From Echinometra lucunter (taxonomy: Eukaryota; Echinodermata; Echinoidea; Camarodonta; Echinometridae): a stretch of 64,000 nt of DNA. Position numbers and translations under genes: made by a program. Shown here piece by piece: positions 37,391 to 48,200 of this stretch. The DNA is taken from the NCBI GenBank assembly GCA_029962745.1, contig CM057158.1:13682776-13746775 (forward strand), read 5' to 3'. The notes under the pieces were generated by a model. The model was not told the origin of the DNA. It did no database searches and worked only from the letters and a program-made list of their open reading frames with translations. The first letter of the stretch is position 1, and every line of letters begins with the position of its first letter.

Positions 37391-39107
37391 CCCCCCCCCC
37401 CCCCATCCTACTTCAAAAAAAAGTTAATCATGCATCTCTTCTTTTTTAACTTTGAACTTGAAATTTTTTCATCCAATAGTAAGCACATACATGTAGAAGA
37501 AGACATACTGTATACAGAAAATGAATGCAACATGTCAAAATATAGTGAAGAAACCAGACAATAGAGTGAATGCTAATTGATATGATTGATCACTGAGTCT
37601 AACATTATCATAAACAGACTAAAATCGTTATACTATAGAAGAGGATATGAATAAACCATAATGGATTCCTAGCTATCAAATCAAACACCGGTACAACATA
37701 TCTAGAATATCAATATAAGTCATTTTTTGAAAGGTATTCCACAAGTGTCTTCCTTTTACACCACTGTGCAAAATCAATGAGAGCTCAGTTAGAATTACAA
37801 TGCAGAAATACTGATCATGTAAATAAAGTACAGTAAAGTAAAATCAACTAAAGGATATTGGGAAACATTCTTTGAGAAATCCACTGTCTATCATGGAGAA
37901 TTTCAGCAAAGTTCTGAAATCTCTTGTCATTTCCTAAAATGATTCTATTCAGTATAATGTAGAACCAATATATACCAGTACGTAGATAAGATTTTTACAA
38001 AACAAATAACCGCTGAATTACAATGTACATGATTTTACAGCCACTGAGAAAAATGTGTACATGTAGCTTTATAAATAAAGTCTAAATGTATGTATTATAT
38101 CCCTCATGTATAGTTTTTTGCATTATGGGTTTCTATGTCACTGCACTGTTTTCACGAGTATGAGCTGTAAATATTACTTCTGTGATATTGTGAGTTCATG
38201 TTTATTCCCCATAAACAAAAAAGGGACTAGTCTGTAGACTTGTCTAAGGGATCCATATGCATGCACACCCCAAGAACTGGGCTAATATGGAAATGAACAA
38301 CCATTCCATTCAACATGTTGTGGTCTTTTCTTATCCTTTTCTTCAAACCCCTTTAACGTTAAATTCTGGAATGCCAATTTACATGTAACTTTGTTTTTTG
38401 CTTGTTTTTTTGGTTTTTGATTTTGTTTTTTTTTTGTTGGTTTTTTTTTGGGGGGGATTTTGTACTAGCTGTACACAAATTAATTTTTAAGGTGATTGAT
38501 ACTATAGTTTTGATACACTTAATTAGGGTTAGAGTTCCGTATGTACCCTCACTAAAACTGAAAAAAAAACATGGGCTGGGTTTAGAGTTAGGTTAGGGTT
38601 CAAGTTAAGGTCAGAGTTATACTCAGTAGGGGTACATATTATGTAACTCTTTCCACCTTATGCCATGGTTCTCACTATCAAACCACTTGAATACACAATC
38701 GAAATACAAATACCACATAGTCTAGAAATTTCTTTTAAACTCTAAATCAACCCTACCCATCGGATGAACCTCTAAGTCTAAACACATTGCAAACAAGAAC
38801 TGGTTGGTCCTATGGCTATGGGAGTTACAGAATGCAGGAGTCAATGAAACAAATGACATACAGTCCTGGGCTTTTATCTTCTGGCTACATGTACATACCC
38901 TCATCAACAAAATTATTTGATGACATTATCATACCAAAGAACCCATTACACAAATATTGTAGATTTTTGTTTTTAAAAGCATTAAATAGGACTGTAAGCA
39001 TTTAGTGGCACTTTTTTCTAATCAATTTGCTCTATGATTTATTTATTTCTTACACTTTATCTCTGTTACTTAATCTTACTATGTAATTACTGTTAAGCTT
39101 TATTCTA
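37391..39107. other. Non-coding; nothing recognised
   Basis: T-rich and A-rich stretches; a few GGTTAGGGTT-like motifs near 38525-38615 are scattered rather than an array. Confidence 0.45.
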
Positions 39108-39649
39108 AGGCAGCGTATACAGCCACACACGTGTGTCTTTACCTGAAGGCCACAAGCATGTGGTTGTATCCACAGCATCGACACGACGATACAGCCACTC
39201 GTCTGAATTCCCACTTATACTCTGTGCCGCGACAGCTATCGCTAGTGTATGCACTGCACAAAAAGCGATGTGTATTCATGCGACGGTACATGTTGCAACT
39301 TGCAAAACTTTGATCGCCACAAAAGTTTTACCTCTCGATTTCACTTATGTACAAACAATATTTTCACTTCATGCTCACCTGATCGGCAAGCAGGTGACAA
39401 TAATGAAGTAAAAATATTGTTTGTATGTCAGTGAATTTAAAGACATAAAAGTTACCTTTTTTTGAGACGATCGAAGTTTTTGTGCTTTTGTAACACACCT
39501 CGCATGAATGTACACATCGTTCATGTCGTTTTGTACAATGCACTAGCGATATCGCCGCGGCACAGAGTACGGAATTCAGACAAGTGTACGTGTGGCTGTA
39601 TCCTCGCGTCGATGCTGTAAAGACACATGCGTTTGGCTGTACACTGCCT
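39108..39649. mobile_element. Long foldback element, AGGCAGTG family, copy 1
   Basis: The two halves are inverted copies of each other: AGGCAGCGTATACAGCCACA...GATAGC... at left is answered by GCGATATCGCC...TGTACACTGCCT at right, meeting near 39380. More diverged than copy 2 at 45671-46234. No coding frame of note. Confidence 0.9.
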
Positions 39650-39650
39650 T

Positions 39651-39970
39651 AAGGTGCTTTCACACATGATGCGACAGTGTGGTACAAGCCTGTGGGGTAT
39701 AGGGCAACAAAAAAATGCCGCCGAGACAAGACACACTTTTGTTTGCTGCCTAGATTTTAAAAAAAATGCGCACCAATCAAATTTCTAAAAAGTTAGCGCA
39801 AAAATTGCTGCCATGAGATTGCTTGCGCAAGTTTTGACAATATGCTCTCTTATTCAGAGTTGACGCGTTAATGCGCATTCATTAGCATATGTGGTGACAC
39901 AAAGTCCCATCATGTGTGAAGACAAAACAGTGTGGCGCCACAGCGTGGTACCACACTGTCGCATATTAAC
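39651..39970 (-). mobile_element. Relative of the AGGTGCGTTCAGATATG MITE (inverted, partly altered)
   Basis: Shares in inverse order AATGCGCACCAATCAAATTT, AAAAAGTTAGCGCAAAAATT and TTAGCATATGTGG with 12975-13251. Its left end abuts the foldback element, and its right part has a second palindrome (GCGACAGTGTGGTAC / GTACCACACTGTCGC). Confidence 0.7.
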
Positions 39971-40119
39971 AGTTTGTTACCTGGTTACTGGAACAAGAAT
40001 GATGAAAACAAAATAAAACCCCCAAAAATCAGATATTTCATCTTTTGACAATATTCATGACCTTGGAGTTGACAAGTTGCTCAACAACATAAGAGTATGA
40101 ATACGATTTCCATGCCTCA

Positions 40120-40580
40120 GCTCAACCCAAGTTCCGCAGCTCTGGACACTCAGCTCCGATGCATGGCCGACGGGCCGGGCAAGCAGTTCGCCTTCTCCAG
40201 CTCCGTGATCCACCCAAGCTAGCTCAGCGTACAGTACGGTGTCCCCAGCAAAAGCGACGAGACACAGAAAAATATCTCACTCTAAAAATATGATTGATTA
40301 ATCATTAAGTTACTTACACTCAATATATTTGAAAGCATAAAGCTTCTCAAATCAATTCATTAAACATCTGAAAATATATGGTCTGACGTTATATATCGAA
40401 ATAATATTATTTACTTACGGTAACTATCTGTCAGGGAGAACGTCGACGGTGCGATGAATGGTATATAAGGTACATGTACAGTACATGCGCGCACATAGTA
40501 CATAGCGCTAGCGGCGTCGCGTACGATAATCGCGATGCTGCTTGGTACACGATATGCCCCCGGCCCCGCGACGGACCTTA
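40120..40580. promoter_or_regulatory. CpG-rich candidate promoter / 5' non-coding exon region
   Basis: This stretch is richer in GC and CpG than its surroundings (CGTCGACGG, GCGCGCAC, GGCGTCGCGTACG, CCCGGCCCC). It holds a TATATAAG box at 40462-40469 on the plus strand and, on the minus strand, a strong donor TTACC/GTAAGTAA at 40419/40418. It could be the first non-coding exon and promoter of the minus-strand membrane-protein gene. This is inference; no transcript evidence. Confidence 0.35.
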
Positions 40581-40779
40581 TGTTATGAAAAATCACACTG
40601 ATGACATCATGATTGATATAACCTCCCTTCCCCCCCCCCCCCCCCAAAAAAAAAGGGCTACCGTCTATTTCATCTAATGGTCGTTTTTCCATTGACTCCA
40701 TAAAAGCTCATCTGGTTCTTGTTTTATATCAGATACACTGCATAAGCACCAAAGCATTAATTTGGTACTCTTGGAAGCA

Positions 40780-40957
40780 TAGGCACCGGAAGCGGGGGGG
40801 GGGGACAGGAGGGGCGGTCGCCCTCAAACAAGAAAAGTGGGGGGGGGGGAGCAGAACCCCGGGCAAAACGCATTTACGCCTCTAAAGCCCCCCCCCCCCC
40901 CCCCCCCATGAAAAAAAAAGTAGAGAAAAAGGCGAGAGAACGTCGGAAGAGGAGCAG
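40780..40957. repeat. Poly-G / poly-C low-complexity cluster
   Basis: Runs of G near 40793-40804 and 40839-40849 and a C run of 22 near 40890. Strong G-quadruplex potential and likely assembly-sensitive. Confidence 0.8.
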
Positions 40958-42587
40958 CAGTGGCGGATCCAGGCAGGAGCGCCAAGGGTGCGCGCCCCTT
41001 TAATTTTTCTCTTATGTGGTTCTTTTTTTTTTTTTTTTTACTCTTCGGATCACCTTAAATATATAAAACGGGCTTTTCATAGATTTCCTTTTGGTTTCAT
41101 TACTAAATATATATCTTTAATAGTAGCATACCACATTTTATTGTAAGAAGAGCCCCTCTTATACAGCAAGTTGACCTAACACCTTTTCGTTATTTACTTT
41201 TTGAAGCAGTTCTGTTTATGTTGATGTTTAATTGAAGCTCGACTTTAATCATAGTTAAAGTACTCTATCGAATTGAAAATGAAATTAAGAACACTTAAGA
41301 CTTTTCATTCCCTTTTTTTTTTCTTTGTTGATTATAAAACACAGATGTTTCTCATTCTCTTTGTATGATTACATTTAATTTAAATGAAGGGAAAAGCAGG
41401 CATTTTGATCTGGTATTTGCCACGGCACCCACACACTTTTCAATCAATCTTGATTGTCAGATAAGCCTTTGTGAATAATTATCATTCAGTATCAATGAAT
41501 GTGCTTAAATTTGACTGACTGCTTAGTTCAAAGTGAATGTTTTTATGAAATAACGCCGAACATAATATAGAATATTAAGAATTAATAAACTTTTAATTAC
41601 CGGTAATTTTCTTACAAACAGCCCATTCCCGGTATGTCATTCATAGACAATGGTTGAGTCTTTTCCTCTATGGAAGTGCTCCTACAATGCGACTTTCGCC
41701 CATGATTTTCTGAAAAAATATTCCCATACATGACGCGTGGCCCGCTCACTATTTTGGCTATAATGTACATGACTTTTTGTGTATCATGTCTATGGATCGG
41801 TTGAGTTAATATGTCCTATAGGCTTGGACCGGTTGATCAAAAATTTATGCTCCCAAGTGGGACCTTTCAAGTTCAGCCAGTTTTGTTGTTGTTATTTTTT
41901 CAATAACAATATTTCAACATAAAATATATTTAGTTATCAATAAAATTAAACAATTATATTATACCATGAGAAGGCCATTAAAAATCCCCATGCTGTCGGC
42001 TCTATCCATTGCAAAAAAAAAAAAAAAAAAAAAAAAATGAATATAACATATAGGGCCTATACACCAAGAATGCTTTCCATCGGATACGCAATGGAGCAAT
42101 TTACAAAGTAGGGGAATATTCATGAAGCTGCAGCATCTCCATTGCTTTGAGAGTATTATTGTCACTTCAGTTAAATTATGCTGTTTGGGTTACTATGGGA
42201 CATTTTCGTATAATCAAAGAAGTATACTTCCTTGGCAGGCATGGCGCCCGCGGGGCAAAAAGTGAAGTTGCGCCCCCTCCCCCTCCCGAGTGCCCAAACG
42301 TATCTACATTATGGTACAAGCGAGGGAGCGAAGCGACCAAGTGGCGATTCTTCCAAAAAAAAAAAAAATAATAATAATCCGTAAAAGCGCAATCTCTTGC
42401 GCACTTTACCCAGGAAATCTGGCAATTGACCACTGAAATTGAACGGTAGAGAAAATCGAAATTATATAGTGATAAATTTAATAGTTTTCTTTTTTCTCAG
42501 TTTCAAAATTGGGAGTAAAATTAACGAAACACTTAAGAAATATTCGAGGCCTGATTTTAATAGCAAGGCGACACTTTAGATTTCTCT

Positions 42588-43475
42588 CAAATGTTTAACC
42601 TTTTCAAATTTGTATTATACTGGGGGCGGAGTATTTAGCGAGAGGCAGATGAAACTTATATGACAGCGAGCAAAGCAACGACAACTGCACCATTATTTTT
42701 CAATTTTTGAACTCTTCTTTAAAGAGGCTATTTTGAAAAAGCCCGTGATATCCTGAAAGAAAATATATTCATGCGAGGGCACAAGGCGACCGAGAACTAG
42801 AAAAATGTGGCATTTTAGGGCATTTTAAACCCTCACTCCATTTCTAATGCATTTACCCTGCGGATGGGGGGAGGGAGTGCATATCCCTTAAAGATTATGA
42901 TTTTTCTTCACTTCTCCTGCATCTTTTTCTCTTGCGTCTTTAAAGTGCATGCCGTCAATATTAGATGTTACATTTCTTTTTTTTTTCTTTCTTAATTTTT
43001 TTTATGCACTGTATTGATAATTTTATGTTTATGATGATTGAAAACGGTGAATAAAGTGAACTGAATTGAATTGAATTGAATTGAATTGAATTGAAATGTT
43101 TAACCTTTGCAAATGCTGTATTGGGCAACGCTGGGGGAGCAGTATTTATCAAGAGGCAGATAAAACCTACATGACAGCAAGCGAAACAACGACAATTGCA
43201 TCACTATATATTTTTAAAATTCTGAACCTCTTTTTAAAGCTTTTTTTTTAAAAGAACTATTATAGGGGGCGCGAAATTATGAGATTCTGAGAGGAAATGA
43301 TCATGCGAGGGAGCAAATTTTTGTAAACCCTCAAAAACTCTATTTCTGATGCATTTACCCTGCGAATCGGGGGGGGGGGCGCAAAGCCTTTAGAAATATA
43401 TTATTTTTCTTCATTTTCCTTTTTTTCTTTTTTCTTTTTTGCGTTTTTTTGCGCCCCCTCAAAGTGCCGCCCGGA
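42588..43475 (+). repeat. Imperfect direct duplication of ~380 bp
   Basis: Unit 1 (42588-42960) and unit 2 (43096-43475) share AAATGTTTAACC, GAGGCAGATRAAACYTA, ATGACAGC, AACGACAA, TCATGCGAGGG, ATGCATTTACCCTGCG and a TC-rich end. A (GAATT)n run lies between them. Confidence 0.85.
43057..43098 (+). repeat. (GAATT)n pentanucleotide microsatellite
   Basis: About seven consecutive TGAAT/GAATT units between two halves of a direct duplication. Confidence 0.95.
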
Positions 43476-43519
43476 GCACTTGCCCCCCTTCCCCCCCCCC
43501 CACCCTAGATACGACACTG

Positions 43520-44689
43520 TTCCTTAGTGTAATGCGTCCTCCAGTCTCGCATTATTCGGTTCATGATCGAGATGGTTTCATCTTTTTTGTATCTGAACGA
43601 CAGTGCTCCGACATATATCTGGACTGTATATATTGTAAAAGATATAGAGTTAGAAAAGTTTTGCCTGATTTGTTGCATCTGCGTAGATGAAGGTCACCAG
43701 AAAGACACTGCTCGCTGTGCGCGCTGGTCTAGTCAGACGCATACATGTCTATGGTAGGTACAGTGCGCACGCAAGTATGTTCTCGATATGTGTGCGATGA
43801 CAAACCAAAATAAGCACTTATATTAATCAAAAAGGCCAGAATTCCATACAACCAATAGGAAGGAAGAATAGATAGGTCACACAACGGACTCGTACTCTTC
43901 TGTTAGATATTTCAACTGGTTCATTTCCGCCATAAGAAACACTTCTAACCAATCAACAAAGAACACCTTGTCACAGTGGTTCGACATCTTTCCCCATAGA
44001 AATACGTGTTATTTGGGGCTTCTTTATTTTCTGTGAAAACAAAAAGAAGGGTGTTTACAAACCAAAAAGGCCGGAATTCTACATAAGATATGATTGAAAT
44101 TGTATAGAAAGTATTTTAGAGGTCGATTCAATATTCAAATTTTTTTTCAACTGGTTCGATTCGTTGATAAATGTTAAAGATACAGGCAATTATATAAGTA
44201 GAAATTCAGTATTTTTGTAATTAATGTACACAGGTCTATGCAGAAGGTTTGGCACGCGCGCGCGTGGATAGGCAGACTCACAAAATGCAACCAACTTTTT
44301 GGTATGCTGTAGGTTTTAAAGCCTGAAGGGTAGATTTTGGGTAAGATTCGGGTTAGATATAATGTATTTATGGGTGTTCCTTCCTTGAATAATCATGTTA
44401 GAAAATAATATGGTCGTCCCCTGTTTTGTACCCCTTCAACCCCTTCCCCCCCCCAAAAAAAAAAGTGCCACCAGGTTAATCGTATTTACGTTATTCTGTG
44501 TTGTTACGTTAGCAAGAGGTATGCTGAAGTTAGTGATCAAATGTAAGTGCAAATAATTTATACCCCTTAAACCCAGAATTATCGTGATTTTCATCAGATT
44601 CCGTTCATTATTCTGGGTAGTGCTGAAAAAAAAAATCTTAATTAATATAATGGCATTTTTTCAGTAGACACCCACTCTGACGGTGACTC
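43520..44689. other. Intergenic, nothing recognised
   Basis: Short chance frames only; one (CG)n-like motif near 44255. Confidence 0.45.
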
Positions 44690-45064
44690 TGACTTCCATT
44701 GAGCTTTAGCGCCGTCTACTGTTTATAAAGTACACAGTTTTACATTTCGCTTATACCCCTTGTTACATACCATTTGTGTAGTAAAGCCCTACCTTAGCCG
44801 TTGACGTAGCGAAGTGTGGCGTATGCTGCTGTAAAAATAATGGCGACTGCTACATCATACGATCCTGCGGACTAGAGCCGGGAAGGATTGGCTTTGGCTG
44901 TATCTGGAGGACATTAAATAGAATTTGTGTGATGACATGTGGCGTCTAATAAAAGGAAATTCATTGATTATTTAATTTGTATATTTTAAAGGGACCAGGA
45001 GAACGAGAAAGCAGTGTTTTGAAGCACTGAGACTCGCAAAGTAGAACGACATTGAGGATTGAGA
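44690..45064 (+). promoter_or_regulatory. TRAPPC8: Presumed 5' UTR and promoter region of TRAPPC8
   Basis: Non-coding sequence just before the TRAPPC8 start codon. It contains a CRE-like TTGACGTAGC near 44800, AAAATAATGGCGAC (YY1-like ATGGC context) near 44835, and a CpG-richer stretch. There is no TATA box near the start codon. A 5' UTR splice acceptor (TATTTTAAAG) near 44990 is possible. The transcription start is not resolved. Confidence 0.35.
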
Positions 45065-45221
45065 ATGGCACAGTGCTCGCAGAGTGCCAGAGAGTTTATC
45101 CAGAACACTTTTGGACCGACAGTGGCAGTTGCATGCAGTCATGATGCAGAAGTGCTGGCCCAAAAGAACAACTTATCTTTTGTGGAAATGGTCAGGCCAT
45201 TTTGCCGACTTACTTCCGAAG
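45065..45221 (+). CDS. TRAPPC8: TRAPPC8 exon 1 (start exon)
   Basis: Encodes residues 1-52 (MAQCSQSAREFIQNTFGP... to ...CRLTSE) and ends in phase 1 at a GTAATG donor. Human TRAPPC8 begins MAQCVQSVQE and has FSRLTSE at the same boundary. The open frame runs on to 45475, but the residues after TSE do not match the family and the next exon restores the homology, so the donor at 45222 is used. Confidence 0.95.
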
Positions 45222-48200
45222 GTAATGGTGTGAATGATATCCTAAATTTGGCACACTCACAGCCTACTGTCATTGACTGTGCCCTGTGGCCTGGGAATGA
45301 AGAAAAATTTGCCCCAACACTACAGATTTTTGATAATAAAATTAAAAATGTTTATGAGTGTCTGTTAACCCTGTTTCATAAAATTTGTGGCCTAATTGTG
45401 AAATCTGTCACCTCTCTTCCTGTGTGTGCGCTCGCATTGTGTACAAAGTCTACGGGAGTGGAAATCTGTTACTAGCACTGAGACTGAGTCTGAGGTCTTG
45501 AGGAAATAGCAGTGAATGGACTCGTGACAAATTTCACACAGTAATGCCAAACTTGTTATCAAATTAAAGTTGCAATAAAATGAGCTACAGAAATGCTTGC
45601 ATGTGATTGGCTGAAAGCAAATTCGTCGTAGAAATGTGGCAGTTGTTAGTGTTACTGATAAGTTTAATGAAGGCAGTGTATACAGCCACACGCGTGTGTC
45701 TTTACCTTACGGCCACACGCTTGTGGTTGTATCCACAGCACCGACATGAGGATACAGTCACACTCAACTGAATTCCCACTTATACTCTGCGCCGCTACAG
45801 CTATCGCTAGTGTGTATGTATGCACTGCACAAGCGATGTGTAAATTCATGCGACAGTGTGTTGCCAAACCCCAAAACTTGGATCGTCACGAAGGTTTTAT
45901 CTCTTGAAATTCACTGAAATACAAACAATATTGTACTATATTGTCACCTGCTTGCTGACCAGGTGAGAATGAAGTGAAAATATTGTTTGTATAATAAGTG
46001 AAATCGAGAGATAAAACCCTCGTGACGATCCAAGTTTTGCAAGTCGCAACACATACCATCGCATGAATACACATCGCTTGTGCAGTGCAGTGCACACTAG
46101 CGATAGCTGTAGCGGCACAGACAAGTGGGGAATTCAGACAAGTGTGGCTGTATCCTCATATCGATGCTGTGGATACAACCACACACGTGTGGCCGTAAGG
46201 TAAAGACACACGCGTGTGGCTGTATACACTGCCTTTAATGAAATGGGACCAGGTGCAGAACCAAAAGCTACACACACTTTGCTTTCAGTGGCTGAAAAGT
46301 CATTTTATAATTCATCTGTTCAAGGAAATGTCAGAAATGTCTTTTATCTATGGGTAATTCTACCCGTAGGTCAAAACGGCATTTTGAATAGCGAAACTAA
46401 GTGCCGATGCGAACGCGAAAAATACATTGACTTAAATCTTCTATAAAAGAGAAGAAAAGTTTTGATTTGATCAAAGTTTTTTTATTTTTCCCGAGGCCCT
46501 CAATTTTCCCCTTTCTGCTTCATATCTGATGAATGAACTGAAAATGGTGAATTTTAAGAAGAAAACTGACGCTTATCAGACTCATAGGTCGACAGCATGC
46601 CGTCGAGTAGCCAATAGTCTGCTATGTAGTTTCGGTACAGACTTGTCATGTTTGCGGGACGAGGTCAATTCATTGACCGAGTACACAGGATGAGTGGGTA
46701 ATTCCATGTTTTGCTTAGGACATGTAGGACAACTTTTGTGATGCACCAGACCTAAAAAACAATTTCATTTAAACTGGCATTCTGTAATTTAAAGTATCTG
46801 TTCTGTTCATGATCCTGATCCTCGAGACAGTACATATATACACTATGGCAAGTGTGAGCGATTTAAACTAAATTCTGTCTAACTTATCTGTTAGATAAGC
46901 CAATAATGAAATAATGACATCAAAAAAAAAAAAAAAAAAAAAATGGTGTCCCACTAAGCCGTGTTTACATCTCGGGCATTTGTATTGCAATTTCTGACCC
47001 GAGAGTTGATTGCCAATAATATAGAAATGTGATGTCTATGTAACAGAGGGAAGTAAGAAAGTAGTGTTGCTGCAAATGCATAAAAGGTTTCCAATTCAAA
47101 CACAGATTACTTTGGAAGGAGGTCTACTTCATATTGACTGACACATCAAAACTTAGCCACATCTGAAATGTTCTTCATTGTGAAATGAAATGGTTGATAC
47201 TTGTACCTCATGTGTTTTTGTGCCTCAACCTGATGGAATGACCTCTTATCTAACTCTGAAATTAAATCATTGAGAAAATTATGAAAATTGATGTTGCAAT
47301 GGATGAATGTCAGTATCACACAATTTCACATCGATGCCAATGTCTAATTTTTTTTGACAAACATCATAAATGAATTCAATTCTTAGTTTGAAATTGGACT
47401 AATACATGTAATGTGATTTTCACCCCAATTTCTAACTAATGATAGTATCACACACACACGCACAAAAGAAAAAAAAAAAAAAAAAAAAACAAGCAGAGGA
47501 AATTACCAATTCTTTAGGATAAACTTTGATATTTTCATTACTCAGTCACATTGGAAGTTTGATGCATTGAATAAGTGTCCTGTTGTTCATATTTGCCTGA
47601 TGCAGGGCCTAAGGGCCTGCATGGCTTTAGGACCCCATGCTATAAGTGTCAAAACTAGCAAATTTCTATTTGCCCTGCTAGGCTGCTTTATTGGTTTTAT
47701 TTCCACTGAAGTGCCATGAAATCACCTCCAATTCTTTTAAAGACTAGTTGTTGTAGGATTTGAGACTTTTTGATAGAGAAAGACTTTTCTTTCTGCTATA
47801 AATAGTAAAGATTTTCATGTTTTGTTATAACAAGTTACGGGTCAATGTCCTTAACTTATAAATAACCCTGCATATGTTGTTAGATTAGAGGTATAGCTTT
47901 AAAAAAAAAAGAGGCCCTTGAAAAAAAATGAATTGGATATGCAGTATGATGTTTATGAAATGTTCATGAAAGGTTGTAATGTTTTTGCATGAGAATGACT
48001 TGATGAGATTTGTAATAATCTTTTTTTTTCAGTGTTGTTGTTTGTTTCATTTTGTTTTCATTTTATTTGGAGTTAAAAAGATTTTACCAACATGCCACAG
48101 GCACGCAGATCCCTTTGAACTTTTGAGAGCTGTTGCTCTAATGTGTTCCTATGATTTTTTTTTTTTCCATCAGGGACAATCTAGGTAGATTAAATGAACC

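Larger units (their letters stand above)
40958..43519. mobile_element. Candidate 2.56-kb transposon with CAGTGKCGKATCYAGG inverted ends
   Basis: Left end CAGTGGCGGATCCAGG and right end, inverted, CAGTGTCGTATCTAGG agree at 13 of 16 positions. No matching target duplication. Contains a ~380-bp direct duplication and microsatellites. No transposase frame. The two ends could belong to different elements. Confidence 0.5.

Noticed and set aside
38520..38620. TTAGGGTT-like motifs suggesting interstitial telomere repeat
   Set aside because: Only scattered GGTTAGGGTT variants, not a tandem array.
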